Shown here in pieces: positions 56,818 to 64,000 of a stretch of 64,000 bases of DNA. This DNA comes from Grimontia celer (GTDB lineage Bacteria > Pseudomonadota > Gammaproteobacteria > Enterobacterales > Vibrionaceae). The translations under genes and the position numbers were made by a program. Every line of letters starts with the position of its first letter. Positions within the stretch are counted from its first letter, which is position 1. Where the stretch lies: positions 1,240,001-1,304,000 of the forward strand of contig NZ_FIZX01000001.1 of NCBI RefSeq assembly GCF_900055185.1. Direction: 5' to 3'. The notes beneath the pieces were generated by a model. It was not told where the DNA came from, ran no database searches, and worked only from the letters and a program-made list of their open reading frames with translations.

Positions 56818-58158
56818 ATGGCAAAATTCAGTTGGCACATTACGGGTAAAAAAACCAGTTACTCGCTTTTTCTTCCAATAGTCATGTCAGCACAAGTAAT
56901 CGCAATGGAAAATACTTACCCACCATCTCAATCATCACCGATTGATACTGCAAAAACGCCTATGTTTGTCTCGCTAGGCTTTGATGATAACAACGACTTA
57001 GAAGGTCTTAAGTGGGTTCTCGATACCCTTGCCTCTCATAAAAATCCAAATGGTATGGACAAACATGCTAATCGTAATCTTACCGCGTCATTTTTTATGC
57101 TTTGCGGCCAATCAAAGGAAAACGAAGACGTTTTGAACTTGTGGCGACGCGCTCATCAAGCGGGTCATGATATTGGAAATCACACCGAAACACACCCGGA
57201 TGACAAGGTGAACTGGAATCCCTTGGACAGTTGGATGGCTCCAGAAGCCTGGCAGCAAGAAGTGACGCTCTGTAATCAATTTCTCACCTCCGCTGTCGAA
57301 GAAGGCGGTATAGGTATTGAAAAAGCACATGGCTTTCGAGCGCCTTTTCTTACGTACAATGACAATACGTTAAAGGCGGTTATTCAAAACGGCATAGCTT
57401 ACGACGTCAGTTTTCCCGCGGGCATAACACCCTCTCATGACGGAACCAACAATTACTGGCCATACACTCTTGAGAACGGAAGCCCAGAACATGATCTTGC
57501 CGTTAATGGTGGTTGGAAACCGCAGATAGCCAACTATCCAGGTTTGTGGGAAGTTCCTGCACATACTCTGATCGTGCCACCCGATAATCTGACGTCGGAA
57601 TATGGCATTGATTATTCTTTGAGGGACAAGATCGCCAAGCGCGTACCCTGGTTTGACCCTGAATCGGGAAAAGGTGATAACTTCGACTGGAATCTATACT
57701 CCGAGCCAGCCTGGGGCGCCGCTGGACTCTCCGGAGACGAGGTATTTGCAATTTATGCCTATAACCTGGATTTACGTTTAAAAGGAAACAGAGCACCTTT
57801 GGTTTTGGGGTTACATTCTGGTTTCTATGGGCTGGTGAATGGACAAGAACAGTTTGGAATGCCGGGTTCAGATACCCAAAGTCGCCAAGCTGCCCTCTCC
57901 AAATTCATCAAGTACGCATTATCAAAATCTGAAGTGCGTTTTGTCAGCCATATTGAAATCATTGATTGGATGAACAAACCTGAGCCACTGACCTTATGCC
58001 CTAAAGAAGATTGGAATGTATATACAACATATGCCGAAGGCAGTGTTGTTGCGTATCGGGGAGATAACTACATAGCTAAATGGTGGACTACCCAGCAAAT
58101 ACCGGGGCTCTACGAAAACTCGCCTTGGGAGCTGATTCTTTCTTGCACAGCGAATTGA
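56818..58158 (+). CDS. Chitin-oligosaccharide deacetylase (NodB-type) with chitin-binding tail
   Basis: A 446-residue exported enzyme of carbohydrate esterase family 4. A signal-like hydrophobic segment ends near residue 30; the catalytic NodB domain (about 45-380) shows SLGFDDN with the base Asp, GNHTETH with two metal-binding His, and GFRAPFLTYND. The last 45 residues (WNVYTTYAEGSVVAYRGDNYIAKWWT, about 397-422) are a CBM5/12-like chitin-binding motif. It matches the Vibrio chitin oligosaccharide deacetylase that makes the GlcNAc-GlcN signal for chitin use. It is inserted opposite to rplT and pheS. Confidence 0.88.
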   Translation: MAKFSWHITGKKTSYSLFLPIVMSAQVIAMENTYPPSQSSPIDTAKTPMFVSLGFDDNNDLEGLKWVLDTLASHKNPNGMDKHANRNLTASFFMLCGQSKENEDVLNLWRRAHQAGHDIGNHTETHPDDKVNWNPLDSWMAPEAWQQEVTLCNQFLTSAVEEGGIGIEKAHGFRAPFLTYNDNTLKAVIQNGIAYDVSFPAGITPSHDGTNNYWPYTLENGSPEHDLAVNGGWKPQIANYPGLWEVPAHTLIVPPDNLTSEYGIDYSLRDKIAKRVPWFDPESGKGDNFDWNLYSEPAWGAAGLSGDEVFAIYAYNLDLRLKGNRAPLVLGLHSGFYGLVNGQEQFGMPGSDTQSRQAALSKFIKYALSKSEVRFVSHIEIIDWMNKPEPLTLCPKEDWNVYTTYAEGSVVAYRGDNYIAKWWTTQQIPGLYENSPWELILSCTAN

Positions 58159-58178
58159 TTGTTGAATTTAGAATAGAA

Positions 58179-58204
58179 AAAGGGGAGCCGAGGCTCCCCT
58201 TTCT
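58179..58204. terminator. Bidirectional terminator, deacetylase / rplT
   Basis: AAAGGGGAGCC and GGCTCCCCTTT pair around GA. A and T tracts on both sides suit both convergent genes; rplT stops 24 bases away. Confidence 0.87.
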
Positions 58205-58227
58205 CACAAAGTCTATTCTGTAATAAA

Positions 58228-58596
<369 letters not shown>

Positions 58597-58623
58597 CTAA
58601 ATCGTTAAAAATACTAAGAAAAA

Positions 58624-58818
58624 TTATGCGTATGGAAGCATACGAGCAACTACACCCATTTCGCACTTAGGCAAAATTGAGTTAGGACGCAGTTGACGTT
58701 TGTTCTTAGTAGTACGCTTAGTCAGGATGTGACGCTTAGTTGCGTGCTTGAACTTGAAACCGCCACCAGTTTTCTTGAAACGCTTAGCAGCACCTTTGTT
58801 TGCTTTCATCTTAGGCAT
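58624..58818 (-). CDS. rpmI: 50S ribosomal protein L35
   Basis: A 64-residue basic ribosomal protein beginning [20 protein letters not shown], with [15 protein letters not shown] as usual. In E. coli it is translationally controlled by L20. It sits 99 bases after infC behind a long hairpin. Confidence 0.97.
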   Translation of the reverse strand: MPKMKANKGAAKRFKKTGGGFKFKHATKRHILTKRTTKNKRQLRPNSILPKCEMGVVARMLPYA

Positions 58819-58870
58819 GATGAATAACTCCGCATTGTATGCATTAATAACAGTGTAATTTGGCGAACAA

Positions 58871-58898
58871 AGAGGCTATGCCCGAAGGCATAGCCTCT
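58871..58898 (-). terminator. Strong hairpin between infC and rpmI
   Basis: AGAGGCTATGCC and GGCATAGCCTCT pair around a stable TTCG loop (reverse strand) and are followed by TTTGTTC. It may be a partial terminator, or part of the L20-responsive leader of rpmI-rplT. Confidence 0.65.
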
Positions 58899-58917
58899 CG
58901 TTACTTGTATGCCGAAA

Positions 58918-59463
58918 TTACTTCTTCTTAGGGGCAAGAACCATGATCATTTGACGACCTTCAATCTTAGAAGGGAAGCTTTCTACTGAAGCGATTTCAG
59001 CAGTGTCTTCCTTCAGACGATTCAGAACGTCAACACCGATATCCTGGTGCGCCATTTCGCGACCGCGGAAACGGATTGTAACCTTGACCTTGTTACCCTC
59101 TTCAATAAAGCGAACCAGGTTGCGTAGTTTTACCTGATAGTCGCCAATATCGGTACCAGGACGGAATTTAACTTCCTTGACCTGAATAACCTTTTGCTTT
59201 TTCTTCTGCTCTTTTTGAGCCTTACTCTTCTCGTAGAGGAATTTGCCGTAGTCCATCACTCGACAAACTGGCGGCTCGGCATTAGGGCTGATTTCTACCA
59301 GATCGACTCCCGCTTCTTCAGCGACTTTAAGAGCTTCGTCGTAAGAAACGATACCTAGTTGTTCACCGTCGAGGCCTGTTAGGCGTACTTCGCGCAGACC
59401 ACGAAGTTCTTCGTTCATACGGTGAGCATTTTGTTTAGCCGGGGCTTTTCTTGCGCCTTTAAT
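58918..59463 (-). CDS. infC: Translation initiation factor IF-3
   Basis: A 181-residue initiation factor with the N-terminal domain ([16 protein letters not shown]), linker helix and C-terminal domain ([16 protein letters not shown]). The start is the rare codon AUU (59463-59461), preceded by GGAGGA eight bases upstream; it adds 15 residues ([14 protein letters not shown]) to the first ATG frame and gives the family length. IF-3 rejects non-standard start codons, so AUU gives negative autoregulation as in E. coli. It starts three bases after the thrS stop. Confidence 0.96.
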   Translation of the reverse strand: MKGARKAPAKQNAHRMNEELRGLREVRLTGLDGEQLGIVSYDEALKVAEEAGVDLVEISPNAEPPVCRVMDYGKFLYEKSKAQKEQKKKQKVIQVKEVKFRPGTDIGDYQVKLRNLVRFIEEGNKVKVTIRFRGREMAHQDIGVDVLNRLKEDTAEIASVESFPSKIEGRQMIMVLAPKKK

Positions 59464-59466
59464 ACC

Positions 59467-61395
59467 TTATTCCTCCAAAATATTAAGAGTTCGGGCACGA
59501 ACTTCGTTCTCGAGCAGAGAAATGAATTCGTCAATTTTGTATTTACCCAAGTCTTTACCTTTGCGTGTACGTACCGCGATTTCACCAGCTTCCATCTCTT
59601 GGTCGCCGCAAACCAGCATATAAGGTACGCGCTTCAAAGTGTGTTCGCGGATTTTAAAGCCAATCTTCTCGTTTCTCAAGTCTGCAGACGCTCTAAATCC
59701 TGCTTTTTGCAGTTTTTTCGCTACTTCCTGAACATATTCCGCTTGGTTATCGGTAATGTTCATCACTACAGCTTGCTGAGGAGCCAACCAGCTTGGGAAA
59801 TGACCCGCATATTCTTCAATCAGAATACCAATGAAACGTTCCAGTGAGCCCAGAATCGCGCGGTGAATCATAACTGGGGTGTGACGTTCGTTGTCTTCGC
59901 CAACGTACGTAGCGCCCAAACGCTCGGGCAGAGCGAAATCGAGCTGCACAGTACCACACTGCCACGCACGATCCAAACAGTCATGCAAAGTAAATTCAAT
60001 CTTAGGACCATAGAACGCACCCTCGCCTTCCAGAATCTCGAACTTAATGTCCATAGATTCCAGCGCTTCAGCCAGTGCTTTTTCAGCGCGATCCCACATT
60101 TCATCAGAACCTACGCGCATTTCAGGACGAGTAGACAGCTTCACCACGATTTCGTCAAAGCCGAAAGTCTGGTAAGTGTCGTAAACCATCTTGATACAAG
60201 AAGTCACTTCTTGTTGAACTTGTTCTGGGGTACAGAAGATGTGTGCATCATCTTGGGTGAAGCCACGAACACGCATCAGACCGTGCAACGCGCCTGATGG
60301 CTCGTTACGGTGACAGCTGCCAAACTCTGCCATACGCAGCGGCAAGTCACGGTAAGATTTCAGACCCTGATTAAAGATCTGCACGTGGCCAGGACAGTTC
60401 ATCGGCTTCAGTGCGTAATCACGGCTCTCAGATTGTGTGGTGAACATGTACTCAGAGTACTTATCCCAGTGACCTGAACGTTCCCAAAGAACACGGTCCA
60501 TGATCAATGGGCCTTTCACTTCCTGGTAATCATATTCGTTCAGTTTTGCACGAACGAAGGTTTCCAGCTCACGGAAGATAACCCAACCATTGTGATGCCA
60601 GAACACCATACCCGGCGCTTCTTGCTGCATGTGGTACAGGTCAAGTTGTTTACCCAGTTTACGGTGGTCACGCTTCGCTGCTTCTTCCAAACGCTGCAGG
60701 TGCGCTTTCAGCTCTTTCTTGTCGTTGAAAGCCGTACCATAGATACGTTGCAGCATCTTGTTATCGCTGTTACCACGCCAGTAAGCACCAGCGACGTTCA
60801 AGATTTTGAAGTTTTGGCAGAAGCCCATGTGCGGGACGTGAGGGCCACGACACATGTCGATATATTCTTCGTGATGGTAAAGACCAGGGCGATCATCGCG
60901 AGATACGTTCTCGTCCAGAATCTCCATCTTGTAAGATTCGCCACGTGACTCAAAAGTGTCACGCGCTTCCTGCCAGCTCACGTTCTTCTTGATGACCTGG
61001 TATTTGGTTTTCGCCAAATCCTTCATGCGCTTTTCAATCGCGTCCAGGTCTTCTTGAGTCAGAGAACGGTCAAGGTCAATGTCATAATAGAAACCGCTGT
61101 CGATGGTTGGACCGATCGCCATTTTCACATCAGGGAATAGCTGCTTAATCGCATGACCCAGCAAGTGAGCACAAGAGTGGCGAATGATCTCAAGACCGTC
61201 TTCGTCTTTTGCAGTGATGATTTCCAGGTTTGCGTCGTTTTCAATCAGGTCGCAAGCGTCTACACGTTGACCATTAACACGACCCGCGATACAGGCTTTC
61301 GCAAGACCAGGACCGATGTCAGCTGCGACGTCGTAAGTGGAAACTGGGTTATCAAATGAACGTTGACTACCGTCAGGAAGAGTAATTACAGGCAT
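59467..61395 (-). CDS. thrS: Threonyl-tRNA synthetase
   Basis: A 642-residue class II synthetase: TGS domain (about 1-62), editing domain with [10 protein letters not shown] (about 63-225), catalytic core with [10 protein letters not shown] and the zinc ligands Cys and His, and an anticodon-binding domain (about 535-640). It charges tRNA-Thr and edits misacylated serine. It heads the thrS-infC-rpmI-rplT operon and has a leader hairpin that should bind the protein itself. Confidence 0.97.
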   Translation of the reverse strand: MPVITLPDGSQRSFDNPVSTYDVAADIGPGLAKACIAGRVNGQRVDACDLIENDANLEIITAKDEDGLEIIRHSCAHLLGHAIKQLFPDVKMAIGPTIDSGFYYDIDLDRSLTQEDLDAIEKRMKDLAKTKYQVIKKNVSWQEARDTFESRGESYKMEILDENVSRDDRPGLYHHEEYIDMCRGPHVPHMGFCQNFKILNVAGAYWRGNSDNKMLQRIYGTAFNDKKELKAHLQRLEEAAKRDHRKLGKQLDLYHMQQEAPGMVFWHHNGWVIFRELETFVRAKLNEYDYQEVKGPLIMDRVLWERSGHWDKYSEYMFTTQSESRDYALKPMNCPGHVQIFNQGLKSYRDLPLRMAEFGSCHRNEPSGALHGLMRVRGFTQDDAHIFCTPEQVQQEVTSCIKMVYDTYQTFGFDEIVVKLSTRPEMRVGSDEMWDRAEKALAEALESMDIKFEILEGEGAFYGPKIEFTLHDCLDRAWQCGTVQLDFALPERLGATYVGEDNERHTPVMIHRAILGSLERFIGILIEEYAGHFPSWLAPQQAVVMNITDNQAEYVQEVAKKLQKAGFRASADLRNEKIGFKIREHTLKRVPYMLVCGDQEMEAGEIAVRTRKGKDLGKYKIDEFISLLENEVRARTLNILEE

Positions 61396-61416
61396 TATAT
61401 TGTCCTATTTACAGTG

Positions 61417-61437
61417 GTGTTACACACGAAGTAACAC
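61417..61437 (-). promoter_or_regulatory. thrS translational operator hairpin (anticodon mimic)
   Basis: In the thrS leader, GTGTTAC and GTAACAC form a seven-pair stem with a seven-base loop TTCGTGT. CGT sits at the three central loop positions, exactly where a threonine anticodon CGU would be, 31 to 33 bases before the thrS start. This matches the E. coli operator, in which the synthetase binds its own mRNA and blocks translation. Confidence 0.75.
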
Positions 61438-61697
61438 TTGTTTGGATTTTTTGCATTCAGCTGAGAGAGCGATAAATGCAAGAGAATGAAAGATTCTTGT
61501 GAGTCCAATTTTGTTACAAATCAAAATGTCTGAACCCGAATCGAAAGAGGATTGTAACGATGTGGTGGAATAACGCAACCAATGAAGTGCCCTGCGATTG
61601 CTACTTCCCTTTCACCATTCAATGGTGACAGTGTAACAGAATATCAAATATACAACTGATCAAAGGGCGCTCTATTTACTCTCGAATCAGATAACTA

Positions 61698-61720
61698 GAA
61701 ATGTTATGTTATAACATCAC
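61698..61720 (+). promoter_or_regulatory. Zur box upstream of shyB
   Basis: The core ATGTTAT-GTT-ATAACAT (61701-61717) is a perfect seven-base inverted repeat with a three-base centre and differs from the gammaproteobacterial Zur consensus ATGTTAT-ANT-ATAACAT at only one fixed base. It ends about 26 bases before the shyB ATG, so zinc-loaded Zur would block transcription. Confidence 0.85.
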
Positions 61721-61745
61721 AACAAATAGACCTTTAGCTTTGATA

Positions 61746-63011
61746 ATGAAACACTTTAAACCTATCGCCCTTCTCACAGCAGTTTTTGCCTTCACGCTTG
61801 CCTTTTTCATCCCAGATGCTGACAAAAAATCTATAGAGGCGACAGAACCAACACCAGATAAAATAGAGCTACCACTAACCGTTCAAACAGACGGTGTCGA
61901 AAGTAAAGCTGGATCAACTGAGACTCCTAAAGCACAAAAGATCGATTACATCGTTAAAGTTGGCGATACGCTCAGCGAGATATTCTCATCCCTACAATTA
62001 CCTTACAGCGCATTGCTTGAAATCCTGGCGGCGGATGAGCCGCACCTTCAACTCGACACTATTAAACCGGGCGACCACCTAAGTTTCACTGTGCTAAGAG
62101 AAACGATGACTCTCCAGAAACTGAGCTATCACATTAGCCTTGTAGAACAAGCTACCTTTACCCTGGAGGATGAAGGAGGGTTTATCTATGAATTTGTCGA
62201 GATGCCAAGCGAGTGGAGAGAAGTTCTTTATTCAGGGACAGTAGAAGGTAGTTTTTCGCTATCCGCACACAAAGTAGGCCTTAGTTCAAACCAAATAGCG
62301 AACATCACGAATGTGTTGAAGGATAAACTGGATTTCACCCGCTCACTCCGTGCCGGAGACCGTTTTAATATTCTCGTCAATAAGCAGTTCCTTGGCGATC
62401 ATCCTACGGGAAACAATCAAATCCAAGCCATCTCATTCAACCTCAGCAACCGAGAAGTAGCAGCATTCCTCGCTGATGATGGCCGATTTTACGATAGAAG
62501 TGGAAACAGCCTTGAACGCGCTTTCAATCGCTATCCTATCGACAAAAAGTATCGCCGGATTACCTCTGCCTTTAATCCGAAACGGAAACACCCAGTGACC
62601 GGACGGGTTACACCACACAACGGTACTGACTTTGCTACACCAGTTGGTGCACCTGTTTACTCAACAGGTGATGGCAAGGTAGTTAGTGTGCGTAATCACC
62701 CTTATGCCGGGAAGTATTTGGTTATTGAGCACAACAGCGTATACAAAACTCGCTATCTACATTTGCATAAAATATTGGTGAAACGAGGACAGCGCATAGA
62801 ACGCGGCCAGAAAATTGCCCTTTCAGGGGCAACAGGCCGACTGACGGGCCCTCACCTTCACTATGAAGTGTTGGTAAGAAACCGGGCAGTCGATCCTATG
62901 AAGGCGAATCTTCCAATCGCAAGTTCAATCTCTCAAGAAAACCTGGCTTCCTTTCAAGCAAGAATATCTGAGTTCGATTTAGCGACAGGAAACCAAAACC
63001 TGAGTTCCTAA
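61746..63011 (+). CDS. shyB: M23 family peptidoglycan D,D-endopeptidase (ShyB-like)
   Basis: A 421-residue murein endopeptidase with an N-terminal membrane anchor or signal (about 8-25), a LysM-like domain (about 68-115, VKVGDTLSEIF), an OapA-like middle, and a C-terminal M23 domain (about 280-385) with the zinc ligands HNGTD (His, Asp) and HLHYE (His). It cuts peptide cross-links during cell growth. The frame opens 15 codons earlier, across the Zur box; ATG 61746 was chosen because the box would otherwise be coding. The Zur box and domain layout match V. cholerae ShyB, induced on zinc starvation. Confidence 0.88.
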   Translation: MKHFKPIALLTAVFAFTLAFFIPDADKKSIEATEPTPDKIELPLTVQTDGVESKAGSTETPKAQKIDYIVKVGDTLSEIFSSLQLPYSALLEILAADEPHLQLDTIKPGDHLSFTVLRETMTLQKLSYHISLVEQATFTLEDEGGFIYEFVEMPSEWREVLYSGTVEGSFSLSAHKVGLSSNQIANITNVLKDKLDFTRSLRAGDRFNILVNKQFLGDHPTGNNQIQAISFNLSNREVAAFLADDGRFYDRSGNSLERAFNRYPIDKKYRRITSAFNPKRKHPVTGRVTPHNGTDFATPVGAPVYSTGDGKVVSVRNHPYAGKYLVIEHNSVYKTRYLHLHKILVKRGQRIERGQKIALSGATGRLTGPHLHYEVLVRNRAVDPMKANLPIASSISQENLASFQARISEFDLATGNQNLSS

Positions 63012-63246
63012 GCATTGATGCCAACTGATACTGGCCAGTCCCTTTACCATCATGTGAAAAAGGTTTTTGCCCTTGTCGCAAAGGCGGACAACTCGCTGAT
63101 TCTAAGTTCGTTTACAGTCACTCTTACACAATATTAGAAATGTGTGTTGTACGCAGTCAGACGATATAGCGCTCTCGGTGGGAAACAAAATGCCCACTGC
63201 TATGCTGACAAAGAGATCGATTAAGCCAAAACGAAGGATACGAACA

Positions 63247-64000
63247 ATGAGCCAAAAGCTTCAAAACGCTCAAAACCTATACCTGGAAGGTATTCGAGAC
63301 GGCAATATTGAAGTCGTTAAGAAATATACAGGTGAAAGATACACGCAGCACAGTACAGGTGTTGAAGATGGTCCAGAAGGCTTTATGGCGTTTTTCAAAG
63401 GCTTCTTGGAGCGTACTAACTCCCGTGACATTCAGGTTATTCGCGCTATCGAGGACGGTCGCTACGTTTTTGTTCATGTCTACCAAGATATCGACAATGG
63501 AACAGCTAAATGGGTAACAACTGATCTTTTTGACACAGATTCTGATGATAAAATTGTTGAACACTGGGATGTCATTGCTGCCTATCAAGAGCCTGAAGAC
63601 ACTGCTTCAGGTAATGATATGATTCTGGGTAATTTCGAATTAAAAGACCTCGACAAGACCGAAGAAAACAAAGCGCTTATTCGGAACCTTCTCGTAGAAG
63701 TTTTCCAAAACGGTCACTTAGATGCGTTGGATAAGTATGTGTCTTCCGAAAAGTATATCCAGCACAACCCTCACCTTCCTGACGGTATAGAAGCTCTGCG
63801 CGAATTCTTGAGCTCCCATGATTTGAGCTATGACTTTGTTTTCAACGTTATCGGTCAGGGTGATCATGTCGTGAGCTATTCAAAAGCCACCTACGAGGGT
63901 CAGGAGATGGCAGTGTTCGATATTTTCAGGATAGAAAACGGTAAGATTGTCGAGCAATGGGACAATATGGAGCCTATTCCACCTAGAACTGAATGGGCAA
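63247..64000 (+). CDS. Tandem SnoaL-like (NTF2-fold) protein, 3' end beyond window
   Basis: An ORF from ATG 63247 (GAAGGA upstream) that stays open to the window end, 251 codons. It has two NTF2/SnoaL-like copies: about 5-115 (KYTGERYTQHSTG, KIVEHWDVI) and about 137-245 (YVSSEKYIQHNPH, KIVEQWDNM). The repeats align in their YxQH and IVExWD motifs. Such proteins are small-molecule-binding or isomerase-like; no substrate is predicted. It follows shyB by 235 bases. Confidence 0.8.
   Translation, partial: MSQKLQNAQNLYLEGIRDGNIEVVKKYTGERYTQHSTGVEDGPEGFMAFFKGFLERTNSRDIQVIRAIEDGRYVFVHVYQDIDNGTAKWVTTDLFDTDSDDKIVEHWDVIAAYQEPEDTASGNDMILGNFELKDLDKTEENKALIRNLLVEVFQNGHLDALDKYVSSEKYIQHNPHLPDGIEALREFLSSHDLSYDFVFNVIGQGDHVVSYSKATYEGQEMAVFDIFRIENGKIVEQWDNMEPIPPRTEWA

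Larger units (their letters stand above)
61396..61745. other. Divergent control region thrS / shyB
   Basis: About 350 bases holding the thrS leader with its operator hairpin (61417-61437) and the Zur box (61698-61720). No gene is supported; the remaining middle part must hold the thrS promoter. Confidence 0.6.

Overview
The window reads as a chromosomal segment of a marine gammaproteobacterium, most likely a member of the Vibrionaceae (Vibrio/Photobacterium/Grimontia/Enterovibrio group). This rests on gene order and protein resemblance: a hybrid kinase/FIST pair beside ccoNOQP-HIS, then fnr, uspE, ttcA and potABCD, follows the order I recall from Vibrio cholerae. The thrS-infC-rpmI-rplT / pheS-pheT / ihfA / btuCD block follows the classic enterobacterial and vibrio arrangement. 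No rRNA, tRNA, CRISPR array, prophage or insertion sequence was recognised. The window is cut through a gene at both ends.

Region 1 (1-16.8 kb) is respiratory and regulatory. A truncated hybrid sensor kinase and a FIST sensor protein overlap by four bases. They are followed by the cbb3 cytochrome oxidase operon (ccoNOQP), its assembly genes (ccoH, ccoI, ccoS, a TauE/SafE-like membrane protein), and fnr with a near-consensus FNR box just upstream. uspE, ttcA and a reverse-strand trio follow (membrane protein, Bax-like glucosaminidase lipoprotein, DUF2987 protein).

Region 2 (17-27.7 kb) holds the spermidine/putrescine ABC transporter potABCD, the sirtuin cobB, and a compact three-gene cluster: outer-membrane barrel, small periplasmic binding-protein-like protein, and CHASE8/HAMP/PAS/GGDEF diguanylate cyclase. 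Nudix, DUF3581 and HDOD genes follow. Region 3 (27.9-33.6 kb) is a four-gene lactate oxidation operon (lutA-lutB-lutC and a FAD/Fe-S D-lactate dehydrogenase).

Region 4 (33.6-49.2 kb) is the accessory-looking part. It has a small membrane ORF, a possible type VI immunity-like protein, a GntR-type LacI regulator with no target genes beside it, a secreted DNA ligase, a YkuD_2 protein, the large helicase hrpA, a Tat-exported cholesterol-oxidase-like flavoprotein, yibL, an endonuclease/phosphatase-fold lipoprotein, a very small RTX protein followed by a candidate structured RNA, a TerB-like protein and an Ig-like/Lcl lipoprotein.

Region 5 (49.2-64 kb) carries btuCD, astE, ihfA, pheST, a chitin-oligosaccharide deacetylase inserted against the grain between pheS and rplT, rplT-rpmI-infC-thrS, a zinc-starvation endopeptidase (ShyB-like) behind a clear Zur box, and a tandem SnoaL-like protein cut by the window end. 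Two translational control signals are directly readable: an AUU start codon for infC, and a thrS leader hairpin whose seven-base loop places CGU where a threonine tRNA anticodon would be.
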